Shown one piece after another: positions 1 through 9,482 of a stretch of DNA of 52,952 bases. This DNA is from an uncultured Rivibacter sp. Its GTDB lineage: Bacteria > Pseudomonadota > Gammaproteobacteria > Burkholderiales > Burkholderiaceae. Each line of letters starts with the position of its first letter. Position 1 is the stretch's first letter. The notes beneath the pieces are model-generated. The model was not told the origin of the DNA, did no database searches, and worked only from the letters and a program-made list of their open reading frames with translations. A program made the translations under genes and the position numbers. The DNA is taken from positions 1 through 52,952 of the forward strand of contig CAMLLU010000037.1 in the NCBI GenBank assembly GCA_946480925.1. The letters run 5' to 3'.

Positions 1-1535
<1,535 letters not shown>

Positions 1536-1566
1536 CTCTCTCTTCCAGAACGAAAGAACCTGTCCG

Positions 1567-2187
1567 ATGAACACCCTCGAACTCGCAAGCTATGGCCCGG
1601 TGATTCCGGTGATCGTGATCAAGCGCCTCGAAGATGCGGTGCCCATGGCGGAAGCCCTGGTGGCCGGCGGCGTGCGCGTGCTCGAGGTGACGCTGCGCAC
1701 GCCGGTGGCGCTGAAGGCGATGGAGGCCATTGCCAAGGCGGTGCCCGACGCCATCGTCGGTGCTGGCACCGTGCGTTCCGTGGCCGATGCGAAGGCCGCC
1801 AAGGACGTGGGTTGCCGCTTCGCCGTGAGCCCGGGCTACACGCCAGAGGTGGGCCGCGCCGCGCGCGAGATCGGCCTGCCGCTGCTGCCCGGTGTGTCCA
1901 CCGGCAGCGAGGTGATGACGGCCAACGCGGACGACTACTACTTCCTCAAGCTCTTCCCGGCCACGGCGGTGGGGGGCGTTCCGCTGCTCAAGGCGCTGGC
2001 GGGGCCGTTCCCCGACGTGTCGTTCTGCCCCACCGGGGGCATCACGCCAGAGACGGCGCCGCAGTTCCTGGCGCTGCCCAACGTGAAGGTGTGCGGCGGT
2101 TCGTGGCTCACGCCGGACGACGCCGTGCAGGCCGGCGACTGGGCGCGCATCACGCAGCTGGCCAAAGCGGCGGGTCAGCTTCGCTGA
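1567..2187 (+). CDS. eda: KDPG aldolase (2-keto-3-deoxy-6-phosphogluconate aldolase)
   Basis: Cleaves KDPG to pyruvate and glyceraldehyde 3-phosphate, completing the Entner-Doudoroff pathway. The product is 206 residues, the usual length. The catalytic Glu lies in [10 protein letters not shown], the Schiff-base Lys in YYFLKLFPA, and the phosphate-binding segments CPTGGITP and VKVCGGSWL are present. The ATG at 1567 gives the canonical N-terminus; the frame is open further upstream but overlaps edd without family similarity. A weak purine-rich stretch (gaaagaa) lies about 12 bases before the ATG. It is co-directional with edd and convergent with rbsD. Confidence 0.96.
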   Translation: MNTLELASYGPVIPVIVIKRLEDAVPMAEALVAGGVRVLEVTLRTPVALKAMEAIAKAVPDAIVGAGTVRSVADAKAAKDVGCRFAVSPGYTPEVGRAAREIGLPLLPGVSTGSEVMTANADDYYFLKLFPATAVGGVPLLKALAGPFPDVSFCPTGGITPETAPQFLALPNVKVCGGSWLTPDDAVQAGDWARITQLAKAAGQLR

Positions 2188-2192
2188 AAGAC

Positions 2193-2245
2193 CAACTTCC
2201 TTCACCGCAAAGGCTGCCGAGATTCGCCGAGGAGGCGAAGCCGCT
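2193..2245. repeat. Degenerate half-copy of the dispersed TTCACCGC repeat
   Basis: Between the convergent genes eda and rbsD. It begins aaagaccaac then TTCACCGCAAAGGCTGCCGA, matching the left arm of the fuller copies at 7152 and 29968 (TTCACCGCRGAGGCGCGGAG). The shared aaagaccaa before the arm also occurs at 7152. No clear right arm remains. A short hairpin, TTCGCC/GGCGAA, sits inside and might help terminate one of the two converging transcripts. Confidence 0.5.
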
Positions 2246-2256
2246 ACGGGGGTGGT

Positions 2257-2652
2257 TCAAAACACCACGCCGGCAAACAGCATCACGTTCGCATAGGGCG
2301 TGAATTCGCCGGTGCGCACGATGGCGCGCGCGTTGCGCGTGCGCTCCTTGAAGGACTCGTGGGTCACGGCCTGCTGCGGCACGCTGGCCAGCCGGTGCGA
2401 CAGCCGCGCCGCAATCTCGGGGCTGCTCGCGGCCAGCTCTTCGGCGCACAACGCGTGCTCCACCTGCATTTCGCTCAGCACCGCGGCCAGCACCTCTTCG
2501 AAGCCGGGCACACCGCGCGTCACGGCCAAGTCGATGCAGCGCACGCCGGGTGGCACGGGCAGGCCGGCATCAGCAATCACCAGGGCATCGCCGTGGCCCA
2601 GCGTGGCCACCAGGTGCGACAGCTCGCCGTGCAGCAGCGCGGCTTTCTTCAT
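2257..2652 (-). CDS. rbsD: D-ribose pyranase
   Basis: Catalyses interconversion of beta-pyranose and beta-furanose forms of ribose so that imported sugar can be used by ribokinase. 131 residues, close to the usual 130-140. The start MKKAALLHGELSHLVATLGH and the segment ADAGLPVPPG are typical of RbsD, including the His in GELSHLVA/LGHGD. The C-terminus TGEFTPYANVMLFAGVVF is also diagnostic. ATG at 2652 overlaps the rbsK stop by four bases (ATGA), implying translational coupling. Last gene of the ribose operon. Confidence 0.95.
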   Translation of the reverse strand: MKKAALLHGELSHLVATLGHGDALVIADAGLPVPPGVRCIDLAVTRGVPGFEEVLAAVLSEMQVEHALCAEELAASSPEIAARLSHRLASVPQQAVTHESFKERTRNARAIVRTGEFTPYANVMLFAGVVF

Positions 2653-3551
2653 GGCAACAGCTCCTCGCGGCGCGGCATGGCAGCCATGGCGCCGCGGCGC
2701 GCCACGCTGAAGGCCGCCGCGCGCTGGGCAAATTCCACCGCTTCGTCCAGCGCAAGCCCGTCGCGGCAACGCGCGGCGGCGAAGGCCCCGATGAAGGTGT
2801 CGCCTGCGCCGGTGGTGTCCACCACCTGAGCTACGCGTGGTGTTTCGTGGCGCGTCGCGCCGCTGGGCTGTGCCACGTGCACGCCGCGTTCACCCAGCGT
2901 CACGATCACCGTGCAGGCGCCGAGCCGCCGCAAGCGTTCGGCGGCAAGCACCTCGTCGAACGGCTCGCCCGCTTCCTGGCCGGCAAGTACCGCGGCTTCG
3001 CTTTCGTTGGGCACCAAAAGACTCACCTGCTGCAGCAGCTGCCGCGGCAGGGGCTGCACCGGGGCAGGGTTCAGCAGCACCGGCACGCCGGCAGCATGCG
3101 CAATGGCGACGGCGCGCTGCACGGCCGGCAGCGGACTTTCGAGCTGGCACACCAACATGGACGCGGCGGCGATCGTTTTGGCTGCCGCATCGACGTGTGC
3201 GACCGACAGCGCCGCGTTGGCGCCGGCTTCGATGGCAATGCTGTTCTGGCCGCTCGCGTCATCGACCAGCACGATCGCGATGCCGCTCGGGCCGCTCACG
3301 GTGCCGAGGTGATCGACGTTCACCCCCTCGGCCTGCAGCGTGGCGCGCATCTGCGTGCCGAACACGTCGCTGCCCACGCAGCCCACGAAATGCACTTCCG
3401 CGCCCAGCCGCGCGGCCGCGACCGCCTGGTTCGCACCCTTGCCGCCCGGCAGTGTCTCGAAGCCGTGGCCGGACACGGTTTCTCCGGGGCGAGGCAGTTG
3501 CCGCACGCGCAACACCATGTCCATGTTGGCGCTGCCCACCACCACGATCAT
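2649..3551 (-). CDS. rbsK: Ribokinase
   Basis: PfkB-family sugar kinase that phosphorylates D-ribose to ribose 5-phosphate. 300 residues. The N-terminal MIVVVGSANMD and LPGGKGANQAVAAARLG (sugar binding) and the C-terminal PfkB signature VDTTGAGDTFIGAFAA, with the catalytic Asp of GAGD, are visible. ATG at 3551 overlaps the stop of rbsR by four bases, and its own stop overlaps rbsD by four. Pairing with rbsD and an RbsABC transporter makes ribose the likely substrate. Confidence 0.96.
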   Translation of the reverse strand: MIVVVGSANMDMVLRVRQLPRPGETVSGHGFETLPGGKGANQAVAAARLGAEVHFVGCVGSDVFGTQMRATLQAEGVNVDHLGTVSGPSGIAIVLVDDASGQNSIAIEAGANAALSVAHVDAAAKTIAAASMLVCQLESPLPAVQRAVAIAHAAGVPVLLNPAPVQPLPRQLLQQVSLLVPNESEAAVLAGQEAGEPFDEVLAAERLRRLGACTVIVTLGERGVHVAQPSGATRHETPRVAQVVDTTGAGDTFIGAFAAARCRDGLALDEAVEFAQRAAAFSVARRGAMAAMPRREELLP

Positions 3552-4555
3552 GCGGGCTCCTTGCGGGCAGTGGAGCGCCGCAGGCACAGCGTGGGCTGCA
3601 GGATCTCGCGGCGCAGCGGCTTGTCGCGCTGCGTGATGCGATCGAGCAGCAGCCTCGCGGCCAGCGCGCCGGTCTGGTGCTTGGGTTGTGCGATGGTGGT
3701 GAGCGGTGGGTTGCTGTAAGCCGCCAGGGCGATGTCGTCGAAGCCCACCACCGACAGGTCTTCCGGGATGCGCAGCCCCGCTTCGGCCGCGGCGCACACC
3801 GCGCCGATGGCCATGAGGTCGTTCGACGCGAACACGGCGCTGGGCCTTTGCCGCATCTTCAGCAGCGAGCTCATCGCCTCATGCCCGCCTGCGCTGGTGA
3901 AGTCGGCGCTGCGCAGCAGCTTGTCGTCGACGCGCTGGCCGGTTTCGGCCAGCGCACGGTGATAGCCCTGTACGCGTTGGCGGGCCGATGACAGTGCCTG
4001 CGGGCCGGCGATGCAGGCGATGCGCCGGTGGCCGAGCTCGAGCAGGTGCCGCGTGGCCAGGTAGCCGCCCAGCTCGTGGTTCACCTCCACCAGGTCGGCG
4101 GCCAGGTCGTCGATCTCGCGGTCGACCACCACCTGCGGCATGCCGGCCGAACGCAGCGTGGCGATCAGCTCCGGGTCGCCGCCCGAGGACAGCACGATGA
4201 GCCCGTCGACCTGCTTCTCGCTCAGCACGCGCACGTACTGGGCCTGCTTGTGCGGGTCGTCGTCGGAGTTGCAGAGGATGACGTTGAAGCCCGCTTCGAA
4301 GCAGGTGTCCTCGATGCCGCGGATGATCTCGGCGAAGTAGGGATTGGAGTTGTTGGGGATCATCATCCCCACCGTGTGCGTGCGGTTGCTCTTCAGGCTG
4401 CGTGCCAGTGCGCTGGGCACGTAGTTCAGCGTGGCGATGGCCTGCTGCACCCGCTCGCGCGCCGCTTCGCTCACGAAGCGCGTGCCGTTGATGACGTGCG
4501 ACACCGTGGTCACCGACACCTGCGCGTGCTGGGCGACGTCCTTGATGGTGATCAT
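3548..4555 (-). CDS. rbsR: LacI-family repressor of the ribose operon
   Basis: 335 residues. The N-terminal helix-turn-helix is ITIKDVAQHAQVSVTTVSHV with the hinge-helix region LNYVPSALARSLKS. It is followed by a periplasmic-binding-protein-like sensor domain (TVGMMIPNNSNPYFAEII, ASNDLMAIGA, LSVVGFDDIALA). The AAACGTTT-core operators upstream of rbsB are of the type this family binds. It is encoded inside the operon rather than at its edge: ATG at 4555 overlaps the permease stop, and its stop overlaps rbsK. The regulator is therefore made in proportion to the transporter, suggesting autoregulation. Ribose as effector is inferred from context. Confidence 0.92.
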   Translation of the reverse strand: MITIKDVAQHAQVSVTTVSHVINGTRFVSEAARERVQQAIATLNYVPSALARSLKSNRTHTVGMMIPNNSNPYFAEIIRGIEDTCFEAGFNVILCNSDDDPHKQAQYVRVLSEKQVDGLIVLSSGGDPELIATLRSAGMPQVVVDREIDDLAADLVEVNHELGGYLATRHLLELGHRRIACIAGPQALSSARQRVQGYHRALAETGQRVDDKLLRSADFTSAGGHEAMSSLLKMRQRPSAVFASNDLMAIGAVCAAAEAGLRIPEDLSVVGFDDIALAAYSNPPLTTIAQPKHQTGALAARLLLDRITQRDKPLRREILQPTLCLRRSTARKEPA

Positions 4556-5556
4556 GCGGTGCGCCGGTTGGTGAGCCGCGCGCGGTACACGTCGAGCACC
4601 ACGGCGAGGATGATGACGAAGCCGGTGACCATCTGGCGCAGGAAGTCGCTCATGCCGATGAGGATGAGCCCGTTGGCCAGCACGCCGATGATGCAGGCGC
4701 CCAGCAGCGTGCCGATGATGGAGCCTCGCCCGCCAGAGAGACTGGTGCCGCCGATGATGACCGCCGCGATGGCATTGAGCTCGAAGCCGATGCCGATGAT
4801 GGGGCTCGCGATGGTGAGCCGCATCATGTAGATCACCGCGCCCACGCCCACCGCCACGCCGGCGATCACGAAAGCCGCGATCTTGTAGCGCCGTACGTTG
4901 TGGCCAGCCAGGCGCACTGCCTCTTCGTTGTTGCCGATGGCATAGAGTAGCCGGCCGAACACGGTGCGGTTGAGCACGAACCAGCCGATCGCCACCAGCG
5001 CCAGCGCGACGATGAATATCGCCGGCACGCCCAGCAGCGTGGCGCTGCCGAAGTTGCTGAAGGCGTCGGGGAATTCGTAGATGGAGCGCGCCTCGGTCCA
5101 TTGCAGCGCGGCACCGCGCGCGATGTTGAGCATGCCCAGCGTGACGATGAACGACGGAATGCTCCAGAACGCGGACACCCAGCCGTTGGCCAGCCCGCAG
5201 GCCGCGCCCACGGCGACGCTGGCGGCCAGGGCCAGCGCGATGGCAGCGCCCACCGGCAGCGTCTCGATCTTGAGCACCGTGCCGGCCACCACGGCGCAGA
5301 AGGCCATCACCGAGCCCACAGAGAGGTCGATGCCGCCGATGAGGATCACGAAGGTCATGCCCACCGCGAGGATCACGTTGATGCTGATCTGCGTGAAGAT
5401 GTTCGTGATGTTGTTGGCCGTGAGGAAAATCGGCGACAGCACCGAGAACACCGCGATGAGCGCGAGCAGCGCCACGCCGATGCCGGCCTCGCGCAGCACC
5501 GCGCGGGCCTTGCCCTGCCAGGCAGGCTGAAGGTTCGAAGGAGAGGGCGCGCTCAT
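4552..5556 (-). CDS. rbsC: Ribose ABC transporter permease
   Basis: Membrane component of the ribose importer. About 334 residues with 8-10 hydrophobic segments. The family motif around NVILAVGMTFVILIGGIDLS and VMAFCAVVAG, and the cytoplasmic loop GRLLYAIGNNEEAVRLAGHN that contacts the ATPase, identify an RbsC/XylH-type permease. I chose ATG 5556 because an AGGGGG ribosome-binding site lies about six bases upstream and it starts 13 bases after the rbsA stop. An ATG at 5586 would overlap rbsA by 17 bases and is the alternative. Its stop overlaps the rbsR ATG by four bases. Confidence 0.94.
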   Translation of the reverse strand: MSAPSPSNLQPAWQGKARAVLREAGIGVALLALIAVFSVLSPIFLTANNITNIFTQISINVILAVGMTFVILIGGIDLSVGSVMAFCAVVAGTVLKIETLPVGAAIALALAASVAVGAACGLANGWVSAFWSIPSFIVTLGMLNIARGAALQWTEARSIYEFPDAFSNFGSATLLGVPAIFIVALALVAIGWFVLNRTVFGRLLYAIGNNEEAVRLAGHNVRRYKIAAFVIAGVAVGVGAVIYMMRLTIASPIIGIGFELNAIAAVIIGGTSLSGGRGSIIGTLLGACIIGVLANGLILIGMSDFLRQMVTGFVIILAVVLDVYRARLTNRRTA

Positions 5557-5569
5557 CGTCGCCCCCTGG

Positions 5570-7135
5570 TCAAGCAGCTTCTGCATCGTTGGAACTCCCG
5601 GGCTGCATGTATTCCTGGTAGGCCATCGCCAGGATGGCTTCTTCGTCGAAACGCTCGCGCGGCAGCTCGCCGGCCAGCGCGCCTTTGCTCAGCACGAGGA
5701 TGCGGTCGCACACGCTCATCAACTCCCGCAGGTCCGACGAGACGACCAGCACGGCCAGGCCGTCGGCCGCCATGCGTTCGAGCAGCGCATGGATCTCGGC
5801 CTTGGCGCCCACGTCCACGCCGCGGGTGGGCTCGTCGAGCAGCAGCACCCGCGGCTCGCGCAGCAGCCACTTGCCCAGCACCACCTTCTGCTGGTTGCCG
5901 CCGGAAAGCTCGCGGACCGGCTGGCCTACCGAGGCAAGGCGGATCTTCAGGTCTGCTGCGGCGCGCTTGGCGGCCGCTTCCTCGTCACCCGCACGCATGA
6001 AGCCGCGGCGTGACACCGCCTGCAGGTGCGCCAGGCTGATGTTGGCGCGGATCGGCATGTCGAGGATCAGGCCCTCGTCCTTGCGGTTCTCGGTGACGAG
6101 GCAGATGCCGTGGGCCAGCGCATCACGCGGCGAGCGGATGTGCACCGGCTTGCCGTCACGCAGCACCGTGCCGGCCGCGGCGGGGTCTGCGCCGAAGATG
6201 GCACGCACGGTCTCCGTGCGCCCCGAGCCCACCAGCCCGGCCAATCCCACGATCTCGCCATAGCGCAGCGTAAAGTCGATCTGCCGGCCGGCGCGCTGGC
6301 CGCGGTAGCGCAGCCCTTGCACCTCCAGCGCCGGTGCACGGTCGGTGCGTATTGCAGCTGGCTTGTGCGGTGGCCGCTCTTCGAGTGCGCGGCCCACCAT
6401 CAGCCGCACCAGCTCGTCGGGTGCGGTGTCGGCCATGGGCTGCGTGGTGACCTTGCGGCCGTTGCGCAGCACGGTCACGCGGTCGCACACCTCGAAGAGC
6501 TCCTGCAGGTGGTGCGACACGAACACCACCGTCACGCCGCTGTCGCGCAGCTGGCGAATGAGCTGCAGCAGCCGGTCGGTTTCGCGCGGCGTGAGCGTGG
6601 CGGTGGGCTCGTCCATGATGACGATGCGGCTGCGGCTCGACAGCGCCTTGGCGATCTCGATCAGCTGGCGCTGCGCCATGCCGAGCGTGCCCACGCGCGT
6701 GTCGGGCGACAGGTCGTCGAGCCCCACCAGCGTGAGCAGCTCGCGGGCGCGGCGCGCCATGGCCGTGCGGTCCAGCAGCCCGAAGCGCTTGCGCGGCAGC
6801 TGCTCGAACAGCAGGTTCTCGGCCACCGACAGCTCGTCGAGCATGTGCAGTTCCTGGTGCACCACGCGGATGCCGGCGCGGATGGCATCTAGGGGCGTGT
6901 GCGGCGCATAGGCCGTGCCGAAGAGCGCCATGCTGCCGGCGTCGGGCCGCTCGGCACCTCCCAGCAGCTTGATGAGGCTGGACTTGCCGGCGCCGTTCTC
7001 GCCGGCCAGCGCATGCACCTCGCCGGCATGCAGCTCGAGGTCCACGCCGTCGAGCGCCACCACGCCGGGGTAGCGGCGGGTGAGGCCCTGGAGCGTGAGG
7101 GCGGGGGAGGGCGAACGCGGGTCCATCGTCATCAT
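5570..7135 (-). CDS. rbsA: Ribose ABC transporter ATP-binding protein (double ATPase)
   Basis: Tandem-ATPase sugar importer subunit, about 520 residues. First domain: Walker A GENGAGKSS, degenerate signature GMAQRQLIEIAKAL, Walker B IVIMDEPTATLT. Second domain: degenerate Walker A GLVGSGRTE, signature SGGNQQKVVLGKW, Walker B VLLLDEPTRGVDVG. These asymmetries are normal for RbsA/XylG proteins. Starts at 7135, 7132 or 7126 are possible; the last (MDPRS) has a GGTGA about ten bases upstream. Second gene of the operon after rbsB; the intergenic space holds a palindromic repeat that may reduce readthrough from rbsB. Confidence 0.94.
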   Translation of the reverse strand: MMTMDPRSPSPALTLQGLTRRYPGVVALDGVDLELHAGEVHALAGENGAGKSSLIKLLGGAERPDAGSMALFGTAYAPHTPLDAIRAGIRVVHQELHMLDELSVAENLLFEQLPRKRFGLLDRTAMARRARELLTLVGLDDLSPDTRVGTLGMAQRQLIEIAKALSSRSRIVIMDEPTATLTPRETDRLLQLIRQLRDSGVTVVFVSHHLQELFEVCDRVTVLRNGRKVTTQPMADTAPDELVRLMVGRALEERPPHKPAAIRTDRAPALEVQGLRYRGQRAGRQIDFTLRYGEIVGLAGLVGSGRTETVRAIFGADPAAAGTVLRDGKPVHIRSPRDALAHGICLVTENRKDEGLILDMPIRANISLAHLQAVSRRGFMRAGDEEAAAKRAAADLKIRLASVGQPVRELSGGNQQKVVLGKWLLREPRVLLLDEPTRGVDVGAKAEIHALLERMAADGLAVLVVSSDLRELMSVCDRILVLSKGALAGELPRERFDEEAILAMAYQEYMQPGSSNDAEAA

Positions 7136-7151
7136 TCACCGTGAATGCCGT

Positions 7152-7262
7152 AAAGACCAAAAAGCCTTCACCGCAGAGGCGCGGAGGGCGCGGAGATGCA
7201 CGGAGAAATCCACGCCCTTCTCTGCGGAACTCCGTGTTCTCCGCGTCTCCGCGGTGAATGCA
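7152..7262. repeat. Dispersed palindromic repeat (TTCACCGCRGAGGCGCGGAG family), copy 2
   Basis: The left arm from about 7166 reads ttcaccgcagaggcgcggag and the right arm ending about 7258 is its approximate reverse complement (ctccgcgtctccgcggtgaa). The arms are some 35-40 bases with a loop of about 25 bases. Conceptual translation yields the spurious FTAEARRARR peptide often mis-annotated in proteobacterial genomes. It lies between rbsB and rbsA, so a folded RNA here could favour higher expression of the binding protein. A second full copy is at 29968-30063. Confidence 0.85.
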
Positions 7263-7269
7263 TTCGAGT

Positions 7270-8226
7270 TCACTTCAGGTTCTTCGCCGTCACCAGCTCG
7301 ATCGGCGTCTTGATCCAGCCCTTGAGCTGCTTGCCTTCCTTGCGCGCCTTGATGCCCTGGTCGATGGCATTGGCCGCCATCTGCGAGCCGAACTGGTCCA
7401 CGGTGGCGAGCACCTTGCCGCTCTTGATGAGCGGGCGGATGGCCGGGATGTTGTCGAAGCCCACCACCTTGATCTGCCCGGTCTTGCCTGCCGCGTCGAT
7501 GGCCTTGGCCACGCCCAGCGCCATCGAGTCGTTGGCGGCCATCACGCCCTTGATGTCGGGGTTGGCGGTCAGGATGTTGGTGAACACCGCGTTGGCTTCC
7601 TCGGTCTCCCAGCGAGCCGTTTGCGAGGCCACGATGTTGAGCTTGCCCTGCTTGGCCGCGTCTTCGAAGCCCAGCTTGCGCTGCAGCGCGTTGTCGGCGC
7701 CGGGGTTGCCTTCGATGATCACCACCTTGGCGCCCGGGCCCAGGGCCTTGGCCAGTTCGTCACCGGCCATCTTGGCGCCGGCGCGGTTGTCGGGCCCCAC
7801 GAAGGCGAGGTCGAGGCCGGCCTTCTTCATGGCCGCGGGGTCGAGTGCCACGTCGAAGTTCACCACCGTGATGCCGGCCTTCAGGGCCCGGGCCACCGGC
7901 GCCACCATCGCGCGCGAGTCGGCCGGTGCGATCACGATCACGTCGTACTGCTGGGTGATGAAGTTCTCCACCGCGGCGGTCTGCGCATCGAAGTCGGTTT
8001 CCGACTGCATGCCCACGGCCTTGAGCGTGAAGTCGCCGCGCTTCTTCTCGTGCGCGATGGCGCCTTCGGTCATGTTCTTGAAGAACTCGTTGGCCAGCGA
8101 CTTCATCACGAGGCCCACGCGCGGCTTGGCTTGTGCATGGACAGGCAGGCTCGCGGTGCTCAGCAGGCCGAAGCTGGCGGCCAGCACGGTCATGGCGGCC
8201 GCGCGGCGGTTGATGCGCAATTTCAT
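7270..8226 (-). CDS. rbsB: Ribose ABC transporter periplasmic binding protein
   Basis: 318 residues. The Sec signal peptide of about 32 residues ends PVHA/QAKP. The mature part is a type-I periplasmic binding protein: RVGLVMKSLANEFFKNMTEG, IVIAPADSRA, EGNPGADNALQRKLGF, GVMAANDSMALG and KVVGFDNIPA match RbsB. ATG 8226 is preceded by AGGAG at eight bases. First gene of the minus-strand ribose operon, directly downstream of the tandem operators at 8321-8347. Ribose specificity rests on rbsK and rbsD in the same operon. Confidence 0.94.
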   Translation of the reverse strand: MKLRINRRAAAMTVLAASFGLLSTASLPVHAQAKPRVGLVMKSLANEFFKNMTEGAIAHEKKRGDFTLKAVGMQSETDFDAQTAAVENFITQQYDVIVIAPADSRAMVAPVARALKAGITVVNFDVALDPAAMKKAGLDLAFVGPDNRAGAKMAGDELAKALGPGAKVVIIEGNPGADNALQRKLGFEDAAKQGKLNIVASQTARWETEEANAVFTNILTANPDIKGVMAANDSMALGVAKAIDAAGKTGQIKVVGFDNIPAIRPLIKSGKVLATVDQFGSQMAANAIDQGIKARKEGKQLKGWIKTPIELVTAKNLK

Positions 8227-8320
8227 GAAGCTGTCTCCTGGTGCGATGTGCTTGATTTGCTCGTGGCGAACTCGGCCGCACGGCAGGCGCGGCTTGCCGC
8301 CGGACTGCTGCGCGGGTCAT

Positions 8321-8347
8321 CGCGCAAACGTTTGCGCGAACGTTTGC
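8321..8347 (-). promoter_or_regulatory. Tandem LacI-type operators upstream of rbsB
   Basis: A perfect 18-base palindrome CGCGCAAACGTTTGCGCG (8321-8338) is followed without a gap by a second site, GCGAACGTTTGC (8336-8347). The AACGTT core is the classic LacI/GalR-family operator. It lies about 95-120 bases before the rbsB start, where a repressor would control the whole operon. RbsR, encoded inside the operon, is the obvious ligand (inference). Confidence 0.85.
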
Positions 8348-8530
8348 ATTTCAGCCACCGAAGGGCATCGCGTCAACGCAGGGATAACCCGAGCAAGGGC
8401 GGTGCGAGCCGTTGGGCTGTCCAGCCCCCTCAGGGGGTGACGCGCCGGCGCGACGCAGGGCCCGGTGGTGTGCGGGGGGCGCTGTTATCTTGCCGGCCCT
8501 GCACAACAACCTGACAGAGAGAGAAGTTTC
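8348..8530. repeat. Intergenic region with a C-rich/G-rich palindromic element
   Basis: The non-coding remainder between the rbs operators and the next gene. It holds CCCCCTCAGGGGG (8425-8437) and the perfect palindrome CGCGCCGGCGCG (8441-8452). The same design, a C4-5/G4-5 hairpin followed by a GCCGGC palindrome, recurs at 33862-33898 inside ssuA1. The gene at 8531 has gagagagaag just upstream as a possible ribosome-binding site. I see no convincing -35/-10 pair. Confidence 0.55.
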
Positions 8531-9433
8531 ATGAACACCCTCGTGCGCAGCTCGCGGGCTGCAGCCTCGGCCGTCTTGCTTTGGACCGTCCTGGGCCTTT
8601 CAACCGGCCAGACCTTCGCCACCGAAGCGCCCGCCGCATCCGCGCCGGCCGAAGCGGCACCGCCGGTCGTGAAGGCACTGCATGGCCCGCGCACCGTGAC
8701 GCTGAGCGAGCAGGGCTCGCTCAAGCTGCCCGCAGGCTATGTCTACCTCAACCCTGCCGACGCTGCAGCGATGCTCACCTACTGGGGCAACCCGGGCCCG
8801 CACAACACGCTCGGCATGGTGCTCGGCTCCGACGAAAAGGACAGCTGGGCCATCACGCTGGAATTCCACAAGGAAGGCTACGTGAAGGACGAAGAAGCCA
8901 AGACCTGGAATGCCGACGAGCTGTTCAAGTCGGTGAAGGAAGGCACCGAAGCGTCGAACGAAGAGCGCAAGAAGCTGGGCGGCGGCGAGCTGCACGTCGT
9001 CGACTGGGTGCAAAAGCCCGCGTACGAGGCTGCCACGCACCGATTGGTGTGGGGCCTGCGTGCCGAATCCATCGTCGGCAGCGAACGCGGCGAAAGCGTC
9101 AACTACCGCACCTACGTGCTCGGCCGCGAAGGCTTCATCGAGATGAACCTCATGACCGAACCGCAGCAGCTCGAAACGAGCAAGCCGCGCGCGAACGAGT
9201 TGCTGGCGGCCACGAGCTTCAACGACGGCAAGCGCTACGAGGACTTCGACGCCAAGACCGACCACGTGGCCGAATACGGCCTGGCCGCGCTGGTGGCCGG
9301 CGGCGTGGCCAAGAAGATGGGGCTCTTCGCCACGTTGGGCCTGTTGCTCGCGAAGTTCTGGAAGGTGCTGCTGATAGGCCTGGCCGTGTTCGGCGGCGGC
9401 ATCGCCAAGCTCTTCAAGCGCAAGGCCGACTAG
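8531..9433 (+). CDS. DUF2167 family membrane-anchored protein
   Basis: 300 residues. A Sec-type signal peptide of about 30 residues (VLLWTVLGLSTGQTFA) is followed by an Ala/Pro-rich linker. The conserved domain includes HGPRTVTLSEQGSLKLPAGY, YLNPADAAAML and VLGSDEKDSWAITLEF. Near the C-terminus, two hydrophobic stretches (GLAALVAGGVAKKMGLFATLG and VLLIGLAVFGGGIAKL) precede a Lys/Arg-rich end, the anchor expected for DUF2167. Its function is not established. It stands alone, divergent from rbsB and convergent with the DUF885 gene. Confidence 0.85.
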   Translation: MNTLVRSSRAAASAVLLWTVLGLSTGQTFATEAPAASAPAEAAPPVVKALHGPRTVTLSEQGSLKLPAGYVYLNPADAAAMLTYWGNPGPHNTLGMVLGSDEKDSWAITLEFHKEGYVKDEEAKTWNADELFKSVKEGTEASNEERKKLGGGELHVVDWVQKPAYEAATHRLVWGLRAESIVGSERGESVNYRTYVLGREGFIEMNLMTEPQQLETSKPRANELLAATSFNDGKRYEDFDAKTDHVAEYGLAALVAGGVAKKMGLFATLGLLLAKFWKVLLIGLAVFGGGIAKLFKRKAD

Positions 9434-9482
9434 GCTTTTTCGAGCCGCTTTGAAGCGAAGCGGCCTGCGCTGAGGCTGTGGG

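Noticed and set aside
2550..3719. A plus-strand frame of 389 codons opposite rbsK
   Set aside because: Very rich in His, Arg and Ala, with no motif. rbsK on the other strand is unambiguous.
7080..7313. Plus-strand ORF containing FTAEARRARR
   Set aside because: It is translation of the palindromic repeat and the antisense of rbsA and rbsB, a well-known spurious ORF type.
9444..9464. Hairpin GCCGCTT/AAGCGGC between the DUF2167 and DUF885 genes as a terminator
   Set aside because: No T tract follows the stem on either strand.
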